This document shows, piece after piece, positions 1 through 13,472 of a stretch of 64,000 nucleotides of DNA. The notes beneath the pieces are model-generated. The model made no database searches. It worked only from the letters and a program-made list of their open reading frames with translations, and was not told where the DNA came from. Both the position numbers and the translations under genes were made by a program. Position 1 is the stretch's first letter; each line of letters begins with the position of its first letter. This stretch comes from Oscheius tipulae. Lineage: Eukaryota; Nematoda; Chromadorea; Rhabditida; Rhabditidae. Location: the NCBI GenBank assembly GCA_037178975.1, contig JASJZH010000005.1, positions 5,332,001-5,396,000 on the forward strand, written 5' to 3'.

Positions 1-1531
1 AGTGAGGGCCTAATTAGCACGCCTGGTGCGTTGGACAGAGAGCGAGAGAACAGAGGGTTGTAATTTGTGCAGCTGGTAGCTGTGAGAATCAATAAATTTT
101 AGAGATACCGAAAGGAATGAATAGAATGGGGATTTTTGGTGGTACTAGCGAAATTTGGAAGAATGGGAAAGTCGAGGAAATGACACCCAAAGGTTGTGCC
201 GAAAATAAAGGCCTCTGGAAGAGGTATGCTGTGAAAATGGAATGTTTCGAGTAACCGGTAAAAGAAAACATTGGTATGACCGGAATCTCGTGACACAGCT
301 GCTGTCAATGGACATCTGACCTTCGAGTCGAGAAAAAGTAAGCGTACGCTTGGCGAAAACAGCTGCAACGGAAGCTAATTGATAAGGAAACTGTTCCGGG
401 CCAGTTATCAACTTTTCTGACTCATTCGAACAGGACAATTTGAAATTTGAATAAGACAAAAAAAACATTCTCTGTAATGGTGAGACGGCTCTTTTCTCTC
501 TGGTCGCTCGCGCGGGTGCCCCGAATAGTGCATAAAGTGTTTGCTGCGCAGCAGCAGCAGACACACGAAAAGGGTGAGAGAGAGCCTTAGTTCAATCGAT
601 ATGCCTTAGGTCTAAGAAGTTAGATACACAAGGTCGGAGCAGGATTTCAGGGAAAGGAGTAAACGGTATTTTTACGCGGGTTTGGATCTAACCGATTAGT
701 AAGTTTTCGCTCCTTTCGCAGTATTACATCGTGCTTTAAGGACAAGGTTAGTGAAAGTATATATATAGGCTTTATCTTTTCTGTATATAGTTCGTACCCC
801 TAATGACATCAAGAGCGCATCAATGTTCGAAGGCAAAAAGTGGAAAAAAAAGTATTTAGGAATAGTAATGCCCGCTCATGACCAGATTTTCCTCATGTCC
901 GAGTGACCAGAAAAAAACGGGGCGATCAATCTCGTGGCGAGGCTCGTACAATTGACCCTCTCTCGCCTATTCCCAAAAGTATCCCTAGGACAAACGTCGT
1001 CGTCGTCGCTCGCTCAATGGCCTCCAACTCTTCAATGATGCTTAAGAATTCATAGAAAGGTCTCTGGGCTGTTTTCGTCGGAAGGAGAACGGGGTCATAG
1101 GGCCCCCGAAATCGGAAAAATCAACAGCAAATGGAGAGCTTTTTAGAGGAACAGCTGCTGCTGGCTGGCGTGCCCGATTCGCGCAGCACATTGTTCTTAT
1201 TTGCTGGGTGTTCTTTTCAAAGAAAAGGGGAAATTCAAGATCGTAATAAGGCTCACTTAATCTGCGGTAAAGACAGCACACAAAAATCTTTTTTGTACTT
1301 TTTACGTGAGCTTTCAGCAATAAATTTTTTTTTCAGCCCTTTGAGTTTTTGACAAGAAAACAAAGTATTTTACACAAGAATAAGGGAAAAAACGAGGAGG
1401 AGACGGTGAAACTGGCTTGATATCTATGCAGATTTGCACCTTTTGTATTTGAATCTTGAAAAAATACGCAAATGCGTAATACATTTTGATTACAACATTC
1501 TGTTTTGCATCCCTCATTAGTTTTCTTGCAG
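1..1531. other. Non-coding stretch at the left edge
   Basis: No gene is supported here. Short open frames exist on both strands, including one at 1131-1352 on plus beginning MESFLEEQLLLAGVPDSRS, but its possible donor (after 1210) does not keep frame with the exon-like block at 1532. The sequence is rich in short homopolymers and GA tracts. It may hold the upstream part of the candidate gene ending at 1805. Confidence 0.5.
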
Positions 1532-1805
1532 TTGCAGCTACCCAGTGGAATGCCATCCTTTCGAGGCAATTTGACGCCTTCCGACTGCTTAATGAAGCCA
1601 AAAGATCTATTAGGCGGGACAGAGGCCGTTCGGATAGCGGTTCCTTCGCGAAAACTCGTGAATATTCACCCTTTTCGAGGTTGAATCGATCCACCAGCTG
1701 GTCGTTTCCCCCTCTCGTCCAGATCGGAGCACCTGCGGCGCTGGAGGTGCCAGTTGGCTGTCAGCAAAAGATCACTTTCGAGCGAGACTCGTGGACAGGT
1801 TGTAA
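1532..1805 (+). CDS. Possible 3' exons of an unrecognised gene (partial)
   Basis: Two adjacent blocks join in frame across a typical short intron. Block one (1532-1679) follows the acceptor TTTTCTTGCAG and block two (1723-1805) follows CGTCCAG. The 43-base intron at 1680-1722 keeps phase, and the joined frame ends at TAA 1803-1805, with AATAAA at 1845-1850 in a sensible polyadenylation position. The predicted tail reads LQLPSGMPSFRGN... and ends ...FRARLVDRL. I recognise no family. The upstream exons are not resolved: the nearest candidate, at 1131, does not splice in phase. Seen: acceptors, phase, stop and poly(A) signal. Inferred: that this is a real gene end. It could be chance. Confidence 0.3.
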
Positions 1806-1850
1806 CGCTTTCAAACGGTCACATAAAGTTAGCGCAAGGAAGGCAATAAA

Positions 1851-2570
1851 TTGAGAAAAGGACGATAGAATGATTAAAATCAGAGTTTGAGTTTTGAACA
1901 AGGATCACTTCAGATTTCAACGGAAACAAAAAGTTCTTTGAAAGTTAAAGCAGTAAGGGCAGAAGTGAGTTCAATACAAGAAAAATATGGCCTTGGGGGA
2001 CTTCTAAAAACCCTTTGAGTAAGAAAAGTCAATATTTTGAAGGAATAGTCCCTGAGCCAAACAGGGAAGAAACAACAAATACCGGTGACTCTACAAACCA
2101 GATACTGTCCAATTTTTATCAGTAAAGCGGTGAGATTTGTCACAAAGGATACCAATTAAAGGTTTTGAGAGGGTGAACACAGAGAGTGAGAGAGAGGGTC
2201 TCAGGCGCATTAAGTGACCCCACAACGGCCTCCTTCCACAATATAAAGGAGATCGATCGCTCCCGAGACTGACGCATGTTCGACAGACGGAGGAGGAGGA
2301 TTTTTGAAATGTCCAGAGAAACAGATCTCGATTTTAGCAAGGTCCAAGTCTTATCTTATCTGAGGGACGCGGAACTGTGTTTAGATTACGGTATTTCAGG
2401 TAGGCCAAGGGAGGTCAATTAGCGCAACAACTTGACCACTTGCTTATCATTAGAAATATACCGAGGAGAGTCTTCAGAAATGAGACTCTGGGTGTCTTTT
2501 TGGTTTGTACTAGTTACAGCTGTAAACGTCGCGCCAAAACATAGGGGGATTGCGGTCATTGGTTGTTCGG
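1851..2570. other. Non-coding stretch
   Basis: No gene is supported. A GA-rich tract lies around 2160-2200. A GCGCCAAAA box (2531-2539), resembling an E2F-type half site, lies about 30 bases upstream of the small ORF at 2571; its meaning is speculative. Confidence 0.4.
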
Positions 2571-2756
2571 ATGCCGAGGAGAGTGAGTGATGAAAGGGAG
2601 GATTTTGAAACCTGGATTGCGAAAATCCGCAACTGGCAAAAGAAGGACAGAGATCAAACGAGTGAAGGTTCGGAAATCTCGGAATTGCCTCCAGTTGGAT
2701 ACAAATATATGCATGTGCGGGTCTCGGAGAGCATTGCGCGGAAATTGCAAGAATAA
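2571..2756 (+). CDS. Small hypothetical protein, 61 residues
   Basis: A single-exon frame starts at ATG 2571 and ends at TAA 2754-2756. The predicted peptide begins MPRRVSDEREDFETWIAK, is rich in charged residues (Asp, Glu, Lys, Arg) and contains GYKYMHVRVSES near its end. It has no signal peptide or membrane segment. The composition looks more like a real soluble protein than the low-complexity frames around it, and the antisense frame is less protein-like. No family is recognised, and the length alone does not exclude chance. Confidence 0.35.
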   Translation: MPRRVSDEREDFETWIAKIRNWQKKDRDQTSEGSEISELPPVGYKYMHVRVSESIARKLQE

Positions 2757-3211
2757 CCAGCATAGGGAGAAGAATAATTGCGTGACATATGTCGCTTCCC
2801 CTCTCTCGGTCAGCCGTGTGTCCTCTCTGCTAATCGTCCAATTGGAGAGCTGACACGAAATTGGTCTCGACTACTGGACAGAGAGAGAGAGAGACGAGAT
2901 TCCTACGAGAAGGTAGAGATTGCGGGAACAATTATGGGCTTAACCTCCCGGTCCGGAACTGGTTGCTTTGCCAGTTTAATTCTTTTGGGTGTCTTGAGAA
3001 GGAGAGAGGCAGGGGGTCGACGGGAAAATAAACAAAAGGCAAGATCCTGAGTCGCGAAAACAGTTTCTGGAAGAACTGATCAAAACCTGACTCGTATTTC
3101 TGAGCGATATCGGAAAGATTTCTTCGGTTCTGTAGTGGATCCAAAATCACCCACCAGAATGTTTTAATCCGCAAACTCTTATCAGTCCGTCATTTCTTCT
3201 TCGCACCTCCC
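2757..3211. other. Intergenic, upstream of the C-type lectin
   Basis: No gene supported. It contains a GAGAGAGAGA tract at 2880-2892. The last 60 bases before the lectin ATG are pyrimidine rich but lack a clear AG acceptor next to the start codon. Confidence 0.4.
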
Positions 3212-4209
3212 ATGCTTTTCACAGCTGCAATCCTGACCCTGCAATTTACTTTTTCTGCAAACACTGATCCGATGTGTCAATACGGAGGTACTTTCTCTAC
3301 TAAGTCAGTATCCAGAGCCCTTTTCCTGTTCATTCATCCTCAGTTTTAAGAAATGTCGTCTGTCAATGTATTCCGGTTCTTATGCGGAAGCTCGGTCCAG
3401 CTGTCAACTCCTCGGTGGAATTCTGCCCTGTGTGTCAAGCGATCAACAGAATCAAGAACTGGCTGGAAGCTCAGGTAGTTGGGATTAGGCTGGGAGAGAT
3501 AATCAGTTTAGGTAGACAGTGGCTGGCCAACTTTGCTTCAAATGATTGCACTAGTGGGTACAGCCAACTTGGTTCCGAACCCGATCCTCTAGAGTGTACT
3601 GTGCTGGACGAAAGCCAATGGAAACAAGTGAACTGTACTTCAAGGCAGAAATTCCAGTGTCTTTATTCGACAGACAATCGTAAGCTTGCTCTTAAACAAT
3701 CACCAATATTCCTTTCCAGCCTGTCAGAACGGATGGTATCAAATTGGCAGCAGCTGTTTCGTAGTTAATTCTTCCAATGAACCGATTACTTGGACACAGG
3801 CCGAGTACCACTGCACTTCGAACTATTCGGAGCTCGGTTCCTTTTTGACGAGCATCCACGACAATGAAAACGAACTCATTCTCAGTAGGAATGGATCTTC
3901 AACAATCAAAAGCCCTTTCAGCCCTTTCAAAAACATTCACGTCAACAACAGAAACTGACATCTGGATCGGTCTGTACAGAGAAGACCAATACAATTTCAA
4001 ATGGGCCGATGGGACCGGAGTTGTTTGTGATGTCTGGTGCAATGATCTTCCGAAAGATGTTGAATGGAGATGTGGATCGGTGAGTTTGACAGACTGACTG
4101 ACAGTGTTCTGTTCATATGAAACTGGAAGATGACGACATGGGTATTTGGTACACGCACAACTGTACAACTGCAAAATTTCGATATTATGTGTGTCGATAT
4201 GACTTATGA
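3212..4209 (+). CDS. Secreted protein with two C-type lectin-like domains
   Basis: Exons 3212-3303, 3344-3474, 3512-3679, 3720-3884, 3952-4079 and 4105-4209 join in frame to 263 codons (262 aa plus stop). Residues 1 to about 18 (MLFTAAILTLQFTFSA) form a signal peptide. The first lectin-like domain (about residues 20-130) has the SYAEARSSCQLLGG helix motif and ends in QKFQCLY. The second (about 132-262) has CQNGWYQIGSSCF at its start, WTQAEYHC, DIWIGLYR, WRCGS and a final YVCRYD. The family binds sugars or other surface ligands, and expanded sets are typical of nematodes. No EPN or QPD calcium/sugar motif is visible, so classic mannose or galactose binding is doubtful. The last intron would be only 25 bases, the only option I found that keeps frame. 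The exon after 4079 is the least certain part. Confidence 0.85.
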
Positions 4210-4461
4210 ATCTCTCTTATCTTGTCTTTCTACCCAGGAAGATGACCATCTTTTGTCCTCACATTGTACTTTCCCAGATAGCTTTGTTTCGAGAGGGCAT
4301 ACTCCATCCCCCATGATAAAGTCAGGGGTCAATCGATGCAGTTTATCGCTTTCTGACTTTCATAACCTTCCCACATGATCTTTCCCTGGAGGCAGCACAG
4401 GAAAGCGAACTTTCTTGCCACCGCTATATGAGGGCGCTTTTTGTCTCATTCAACTGCCACA

Positions 4462-5920
4462 ATGTACCAACTCTACACACATCATCCTCAAGCTGTTGGA
4501 TATGGATATCCTCCAGGGTACTGTGGATACTGCCCGGTCAATAGTTATATACCTGTCAATCAGACAGGATGGGAGGATTCAACTAAGACAAATGCGATCG
4601 AGCCGAATTCGAGTAGAATGGTAGGCCTTTCTCTATCTCTCATTATTTCAACACTTCAGTACTCAGACAAGACGTGGTTTCTCTACGGCAGACAACAGAT
4701 CTTCCTCGACCAGCTCATTGGGAAAGGTGTTTTCGGAGAAGTCTATCGCGTCCGGACAGGCACCAACGAGAGCCAGTGCCTCAAGATTCAAGAGTACAAC
4801 GCGACTACTGCAGAGCAAGTCAATTTGGAGATGACCGCAATGATCCTGATCAAGAACGTACCCGGAGCCAGCCGCTTCCTGATGACCCACATCAGCTCCG
4901 TCTTCCAGTCTGGACTTCACTGTTTCATCATGGAGGAAATGGGCTGCTCTCTATTGAACCTTCTCAACAGGAAGACTGGACCATTTGAGTTATCCCTCGT
5001 CCAGAACATTGGGTATCAGGTGAGTTCATCACTGTGCCATTGATCAGTAACTTCAAACAATAGCTCCTTTACAGATGATCGTCGGTCTGAACTATCTTCA
5101 CAGCCTCGGATTCGTTCACTGTGACATCAAGCCTTCAAACATTCTCATCACTTTCAACAGTAACGGATACACCGTAACCAAGGTATCTGGGACAATGTCG
5201 ACCAGCCAAAAATTTTTTAGATTGCCGACTTTGGAAATGTGACTCGCATAGCGGAGATGTACAAGATGCGATACAACAACTGCATCCAGGCGACTTGGTA
5301 TCGTCCTCCAGAGGTCTATCTGGGTCTTCCCCAGGATCACAGGACTGACATTTGGGCTGCAGGGTGTGTCTTGGCGGAAATGTACACGGGAGATGCACTC
5401 TTCGTCACGAAGGAACCACTGCATCATTTATCAAGGTGGGTTAGAGTCAAAAGCTATTGATTTGAGACAGGAACACGCATATAGTTTGAACGAGAAGAGT
5501 TACAGGGACAGTCACGAGTGCAGTTACTTTCAGACTGCACTACTACCTGGTCGGTCTTCCTCACAATGCTGAATCTGAAGCCCGTTTCTTCTTCACGTAC
5601 TTCACAGTGGACGAACTGAGCGGAATTCGTCGTCCTTTTAACGACCATGAACTTCGAAGAAATAGAATTCCTTTTCCACGATTCCGCCAGCCTCCGAGAG
5701 AGTACAGTCATATGGATCAGCTCACTTCCGTAGGCATTCCTACACTTTTGGGCTAATTACATAATTTCAGTATGGAAAGAACGCGACAAGAGGAATGTTG
5801 ACTGGCCAAGACGGTCAATTAATCGAGCTACTGAAGTTTATTCTTCAAGCGAGTGCAGACAGACGACCTGATGCAGCTCAAATTCTACAAACACCGTTTT
5901 TCTTTACAAAATGGTGCTGA
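4462..5920 (+). CDS. CMGC-type protein kinase, DYRK/HIPK-like
   Basis: Six exons (4462-4620, 4660-5019, 5075-5182, 5221-5435, 5534-5729, 5771-5920) sum to 1188 bases, giving 395 aa. The first about 55 residues are Tyr/Pro/Asn rich (YGYPPGYCGYCPVN). The kinase domain starts near residue 70 with the glycine loop GKGVFGEVY. The catalytic Lys is in CLKI, the helix-C Glu in NLEMT, the catalytic loop is HCDIKPSN and the metal loop ADFGN, so key residues are present. HCD in place of HRD and the activation segment QATWYRPPEVYLGLP place it with DYRK/HIPK kinases, but it is divergent and the substrate is unknown. The usual CMGC insert is replaced by a segment beginning GLPHNAESEARFFF. AATAAA follows at 5968-5973. 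It lies 252 bp after the lectin gene. Confidence 0.88.
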
Positions 5921-6614
5921 CCTGGTTGTGTTTGTACATATATATGGTTTCTTAGTGTTAGTAGAGGAATAAAATATTGATCCAAAATTGTTTCAGCAAA
6001 TTGTAATGAACTTTGTATTAAGATGGTTTGAATTGGTGCGAATATTGGAGCTGGTGAGCAGCGGAAGATAACCACATAGCCTATCACAATTTTGCTCTTT
6101 CCATTGATGGCTGCAGTCTCTGAACTTCCGCTGCTGACGATCAAGATGCTGAAGAAGATGGAAAACAGTCGCGTCAAAAGAAGGTCATACCTCGTTCGCT
6201 GGCCTGAATGATCAGTTTTGCGAGCCAACAGATGGTTCTATAGGTGATCTGTTCCTCCCAATTTGCTATTTTCCTGTTCATTTCCAATAAACATGCAATA
6301 CCTGTGGCATTTTATCGATTCGGCGTCCCTTCATCGCTGCATATTTGTATTTGAGACACGCTTTCATGGGAGGAGCTCTGTTTTATCAACAAATCGGAGA
6401 TATGTTTGCTCGGAACTACTTCCATCTGTATATCACTCGGCTGAGCTAATGTCACAGAAGAGCTATTCGGAAAATTTCGTAAACGGAAGGCTCGATAACC
6501 GCGCCCCAACAAGTATTGGCGGGCCCGTTTTCGATATTTTCAGACTCTTCTTTCCTCGTTCTCCTGAAGTTTTTTGTTTTTGTTACTCGTTCCTGGAAAT
6601 ATTCATTTTTAGCT
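5921..6614. other. Intergenic between kinase and acetyltransferase genes
   Basis: This holds the kinase 3' end (AATAAA 5968-5973) and the promoter side of the MYST gene. A minus-strand open frame at 5878-6228 contains a hydrophobic stretch (LLLTRLFSIFFSILIV) that resembles a signal peptide, but the frame overlaps the kinase end and shows no convincing splice pattern. TTTTTAG ends at 6611, just before the MYST ATG at 6615, and is a likely trans-splice acceptor. Confidence 0.5.
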
Positions 6615-8586
<1,972 letters not shown>

Positions 8587-8758
8587 AACTTCGTCTATAC
8601 CCGCTTTTGAATACGAGAATACTAATCTGGTCTCATTCTAACGTGTATCTTTGCGAGAAAAAAGTTTAATAACCATGTTATTCTGTCTCGTTGTATGACG
8701 TTCAAGCGTCTTCGTACCATTGAATTGTGGTTTTTTTATTATTCTAGAGCATCACAGA

Positions 8759-9856
8759 ATGGCCCGTTCACGATCCAGATCACCGCCCCCGAGACCCAGG
8801 GAAAGGGATAGAAGTAGAGACCGCGATAGAGATCGGGAGCGTGACCGAAGTCGGGAGAGAAGACACAAGAAGGAGAGGAAGAAGAGGTATTTATGGAGTA
8901 TTGGTTAGTTAAAGGAGAAATTAGACGCGGCTCTCCCGGCGACTCTGGCTCCGAAGGAACTACAAAATTGGGCAGTCTGCTGAAGGATAAAAGACGAAGA
9001 AGTCGCAGCCGTGATCGACATGAAAGAAGCGACTCGCGACGGAATGGAAGTTCTCCCGTTGTGCCTCCAGATGTCCATAATGAGCTGAGCAACGGCGACT
9101 TCGACACCTCGAATATCAGCGAAAATGCTAAGCGATGGCTGGAAGAACGAATCGCCGAGCAGGTACTGTTCTTTCGTCTCCTTCTTCTAGAAATCACAAA
9201 CTTTAGGTGACTTCGCGCGTGAACCAGCTCGAGACTCTGATGGCGGAACGAATAAGCTCGTCGCGTGCCGAACTCGAGCGTCAACTTCGCAGCCAGATAG
9301 AGATGGAGCTTCGAAAAGAGATGGACGAGACGCGACGTCGCGAAGAAGAGTCTCGAAAGCGCTGTGAGACGCTGGAGAAGGAGCTGAAGGAGAAGATAAA
9401 AGAGGCGGAGGAAGCCCAGCGGAAATATGTTAGTTTTCTGCAAATTTTTGTTCATAATCTTGCCATAAAAACAATTCCTGCTATATAATTTCGTGTGGAT
9501 TCTTCCACAAAAGTACACAGATTTCCATCGAGAACCCTGAAGAGGAGCCCAATTTCGGACAATGCTGGCTGGTTTTTGTTGTTTCTACACGAGGTGGGCT
9601 CAATTTGATCGAGGAAGACCAGGTTTGCCAAGGATAATCTAGACCGTTTCTTCCTCCAAATGCGCTGGTAACATGGTGAAATTTTCAGAATGAGGAGCGG
9701 CTGGAGATGCTGGCTCAACGAAGCCAGATGGAGAGGGATCGACTGGAGATGAAGAAAGAAAAAGAGGCTGCCAACAAGACGGAACAGTCGACCATCTTGA
9801 ACAAGGGTGGCCAAAGAGCTCCAATCAAGATGAAGTTCGGCTTTGGCGCCAATTAG
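8759..9856 (+). CDS. ARGLU1: ARGLU1-like arginine/glutamate-rich splicing protein
   Basis: The start at 8759 follows ATTCTAG, a likely trans-splice acceptor, only 172 bp after the MYST stop, so the two may share an operon. The N-terminus is an RS-type tract (RSRSRSPPPRPRERDRS) and the rest a long charged coiled coil (RISSSRAELERQLRSQIEM, RRREEESRKRCETLEKELK). The tail ILNKGGQRAPIKMKFGFGAN corresponds to the conserved ARGLU1 end (ILGKGKSRPKLSF). The human protein acts as a transcription and splicing co-regulator in the nucleus. The junction near 9427 is most simply joined to 9690 (QRKY|NEERLEM). A 102-base in-frame block at 9521-9622 with usable splice sites could be an optional exon. Polyadenylation signal AATAAA at 9919-9924. 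Confidence 0.85.
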
Positions 9857-10344
9857 AGTCCGCTATGATCTCTCTGAACTTACTTTTCTTTTCTCATGCA
9901 ATTTCCAGAATTCCACACAATAAATGATGTGTGCTCGGCGATTCTTCTGTTCTTGTAATTGTTGTAAACCAAAATCGTTTTCCTGTATTTTTTTGCAGCC
10001 ATTATCCCTTCATGTTTTCGTGTTTTGGACATGTGGAAGCAACCGCATTTACCGTAGAATTTGTTAGAGAGATTTCGAACGTTAAATCACTAAGAATAAC
10101 TGCCAAGTTTTTTTTGTGATTTTCGCTGTTTCTTTTGACAAAGACGTGAAGCTGATCTAAACACTTCTGCTCATAAATTGTGTAGGAATCGCTGCACCTT
10201 GCGTATCTATTTGTCGCCCAGCGTCCCCTTGGTTGTCTCGCTCTTTAAATGCTCTAAACGTCTTATTTTACCCGGTTATCTATCACCTTCTCTTCGTAAA
10301 ACGCTCTTAAAGCTGCAATTCATTAGCTACTGATGTTTTCAGGT
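9857..10344. other. Intergenic between ARGLU1 and NDUFV2 genes
   Basis: AATAAA at 9919-9924 ends the upstream gene. GATGTTTTCAG ending at 10342 lies two bases before the NDUFV2 ATG and is a probable trans-splice acceptor. Nothing else is recognised. Confidence 0.5.
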
Positions 10345-11400
10345 ATGAAGCCTGTCCTATCGGCCATATCACGAGCAGGCAGCTTGGTTCAGCGGCGCTG
10401 GGGAGGTTTGTTCTGTTTTCTAATCTGCTAATGACAAAAATTCAAGGAACTGGCCTGATGGTCCATCGCGACTCGGCGGAAAACAATCTAAAAGTGAAGT
10501 TCGAGTTTACGGAGGAGAACATGAAGAGAGCGAAGGCCATAATTGCCAACTACCCTGAAGGACACGAAGTAAGTCTTTTTCTGACTTTTTTTTTCAGAAA
10601 AAACACGTTAAATTCGAGGGTAAAAATGTTACAGGCCGCCGCTCTGATCCCTCTTCTCGACTTGGCTCAACGTCAGTTCGGATGGCTTCCAATTTCGGCC
10701 ATGCACGAGGTTGCCAAGATTCTCGGTAAGTTTTAGCGTTACTTCATATTGCTTGCAGTACCTTTTTCAATAAAAAAAAGTACAAAAAAGCAGTTCACTG
10801 TATCATGAACTTTTGCAGAGGTTCCCCGCATGCGTGCCTACGAAGTCGCCTCCTTCTACACGATGTTCAATCGGCAGCCCGTCGGCAAGTACTTCCTCCA
10901 GGTTTCCCTTTCTTTTTTCCTTCATAAAACCATAAAAAAGGTCTGCGGAACGACGCCTTGTATGTTGAAAGGAGCTGAGACTGTGATCGAGACTATCGAG
11001 AAGAAGCTAGGTATTCATGTCGGTGAGACGACGAAGGATGGTCTCTTCACGTTGGCCGAGGTCGAGTGTCTCGGAGCCTGTGTCAACGCGCCCATGATCC
11101 AGGTTTCTTGCTTTTTGAATTGAAGTAATGAGAGAAAATTCAGATCAACGACGACTACTATGAGGATCTGACTGTGAAGGACGTCAACGACATTATCGAC
11201 GAGTTCAAGGTATTTTCTTGCCATTAAAAAGTCACTAAATCATAAGCAGCAGAACATTCAAAAAACCTTTTCAGGCCGGCCGCCGCCCCCAGCCTGGTCC
11301 CTACTCGGGCCGTCTCGCCGCGGAGCCCATCGGAAAGCTGACCTCATTGACGGAGACTCCCACTGGTCCCGGCTACGGTCTCCAGGCAGCGCTCAAGTAA
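10345..11400 (+). CDS. NDUFV2: NADH dehydrogenase 24 kDa subunit (complex I)
   Basis: Nuclear-encoded 2Fe-2S subunit of the NADH-oxidising arm of mitochondrial complex I. The start [21 protein letters not shown] looks like a mitochondrial import peptide. The mature part begins near [11 protein letters not shown]. Family blocks are clear: [36 protein letters not shown], the iron-sulfur ligands in CGTTPC and CLGACVNAP, and the tail beginning [11 protein letters not shown]. Seven exons are joined by short introns, the last at about 11212-11274. The ATG at 10345 follows TTTTCAGGT. TRMT11 starts 158 bp downstream in the same orientation, an operon-like spacing. Confidence 0.96.
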
Positions 11401-11558
11401 AAGAAGAACTCCCAGATATAGTTTCTAGTGTCTATTGCACTCGTTTCCGATTATAAACTTAACTGTACAAAAAGGTCATTGTTGTTCTTCTTCTAGCAAG
11501 TTTTCTCGCAATTTCTTATCTCGAATCGTATGTTTTAGACCAAAAATGGGAAATCTAG

Positions 11559-13472
11559 ATGAGCTTTGTGCTGCTCTTCTCACAAGAACACCTGGATTTC
11601 CGGATAGCCGAGATTGGCGGTATCTGTGCCGCTCTTTCTCTCAAATTCGATGTCCGGCAGATTAATACACAGGTTTTTACCGTAATTTCATAAAATATTC
11701 ATGATTAGAAGCATATTTTTGTCGTTAAGTCCGCAGAAGACGAAATTCGGAAACTCCTTTCGCGTTCAGTGATGCTGAAATCGGCCAGCCTTGATCTTAT
11801 TCAGGCTAACTCAGTAGAAGATCTGATTCAAATTATGAAGGAAAACCCAGAGGCGTTGCTGCGATTTGACCGGGAAGACGAGTCGTTTTCGGTCAAAGTA
11901 CGACCAATTGGACGAAAGAAGGGACTCGACAGTCTGTCGATGGCAAAGGTTTTTATTTCTTTTTCAAAATAAAAAATTGATATGAGAGTGGTCTAAACTA
12001 TTGAAACTCTTGAAATGTCAGTTTCTGCCTGGCTGTTACGATTTCAAATTTGGCTCGAGCCACGAGGCAAAAACTGGAAGTTAATTGCCAAAGAGTTCGT
12101 CAAACATTAGATGATAACAGGGTTGTTTCGAATTATATTTAGAGCTGAGATCCGCTTCTGAATTAATTGAAAGAAACAAAGGAAATGTAGAGAAGACGTT
12201 GGGCTGAAAAGAGGAATGACAGAATAATGGGTTCATAGGTTTATCTAAATCTACGTTTCTCCCAACATCTATGGCCATTTTCTAGCTCATCTCCCACCAC
12301 ATTCCTCTCAAAGTTGCTCCAGTCGACCTGAACAATCCGAAGAATGCCTTCCTGGCTCTCGAAGAGTACGAAAACGAGAATTCCGATACTCCAAAACAGG
12401 TGTACTTCGGTCCATTGGTCAGTTGTTCTTTTAGCATGCTCGAAAACAAGAGAAAGTTCAGATCGGGCACGGACAGTCGCAGCTGAAAACCAAATACAAT
12501 CTGAGAGAGCGGTGCTACATTGGCAATACGACGATGGATCCGGTTCGTAAACATTTTAAAGTATCAATTCCTGTTCAGGAACTATCATTCATACAGGCCA
12601 ACATCAGTGGAATCAGAAGAGGTTCGTTGGTCTTGGATCCATTCGTCGGAACGGGCGGCCTTCTCCTGCCAGCAGCCGAATTTGGAGCCTGTGTTGTTGG
12701 AGGCGAGCTTAACTATCAGGTCGCCAGAGGTCTCGGTACGTTTCTGGGAGTTTTATGACAAGACAAGAGATCTTCCGGTGTTCCCTCTGTAATCTGAGTT
12801 CTTATTTCAGGCAAATCGTCTCGCCACGACGTGAAATACCTGACGGAGAAGGAAAGCATTGCTGCTAACTTTGAGCATTATAAGACCCGCGACCGTCTTC
12901 TGAGTGTCATTATTGCCGATGCCAGTCAGCATAGCCTTTGGAGAGAACGTCCAATTTTCGATGCAATCGTCTCGGATCCACCCTACGGAGTACGTGAAAA
13001 GGGCAGAAAAGTGGGAAAAAAGGGACGGAAGGAGCATTGGATTCTGCCCGGATCCGAACAGTTCGTTTATTTATCAGTAAATGTTATTGTCCCACTCATT
13101 TTAGCCCAGATCATCTGCCAGAAAAGATGCACTATTCGATAGAGGACACCTTTCTGGATCTGTGCGACCTGGCGGCTAAGGTTCTCACGGTCGGAGGACG
13201 TGTCTCTTTTTGGTTCCCAGTCATTTTGGACATGTAAATCAGTTTCCGGATATTAAACTCCCCCTTTCAGATACTCGCCGGCCTGCCTACCTTACCATCC
13301 CGCCCTGTCTCTCGTCGAAAACTGCGAACAGAAACTGACGAAGAAGACGAGTCGTCGACTTCTGACTTACGTCAAGCTGCGGGAACCCCGCATGAGCGAA
13401 CAGACCACAGCCGCCCAGAACATATACGAGAATGGGACATTTCGGGACGCTGTCTTTAAAAACAACCGGTGA
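11559..13472 (+). CDS. TRMT11: tRNA guanine-N2 methyltransferase catalytic subunit
   Basis: TRMT11 with TRMT112 makes m2G10 in tRNA. I chose ATG 11559 rather than the longer frame at 11546, because only this frame gives MSFVLLFSQEHLDFRIAEIG, which matches the family N-terminus; CTAG precedes it directly. A THUMP-like N-terminal half is followed by the Rossmann methyltransferase with the SAM motif LVLDPFVGTGGLLLPAA and the catalytic DPPYGVRE, then the late block beginning FWFPV and CLPYHPALSLVENCEQ. The intron at 11949-12285 is long for this window (337 bp). The last exon ends FKNNR, stop at 13470-13472. The DPPY motif is intact, so the enzyme is probably active. Confidence 0.92.

Noticed and set aside
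11546-11662. Frame beginning MGNLDELCAALL as the TRMT11 start
   Set aside because: It stops after 39 residues, whereas the frame from ATG 11559 gives the conserved FSQEHLDFRIAEIGG.
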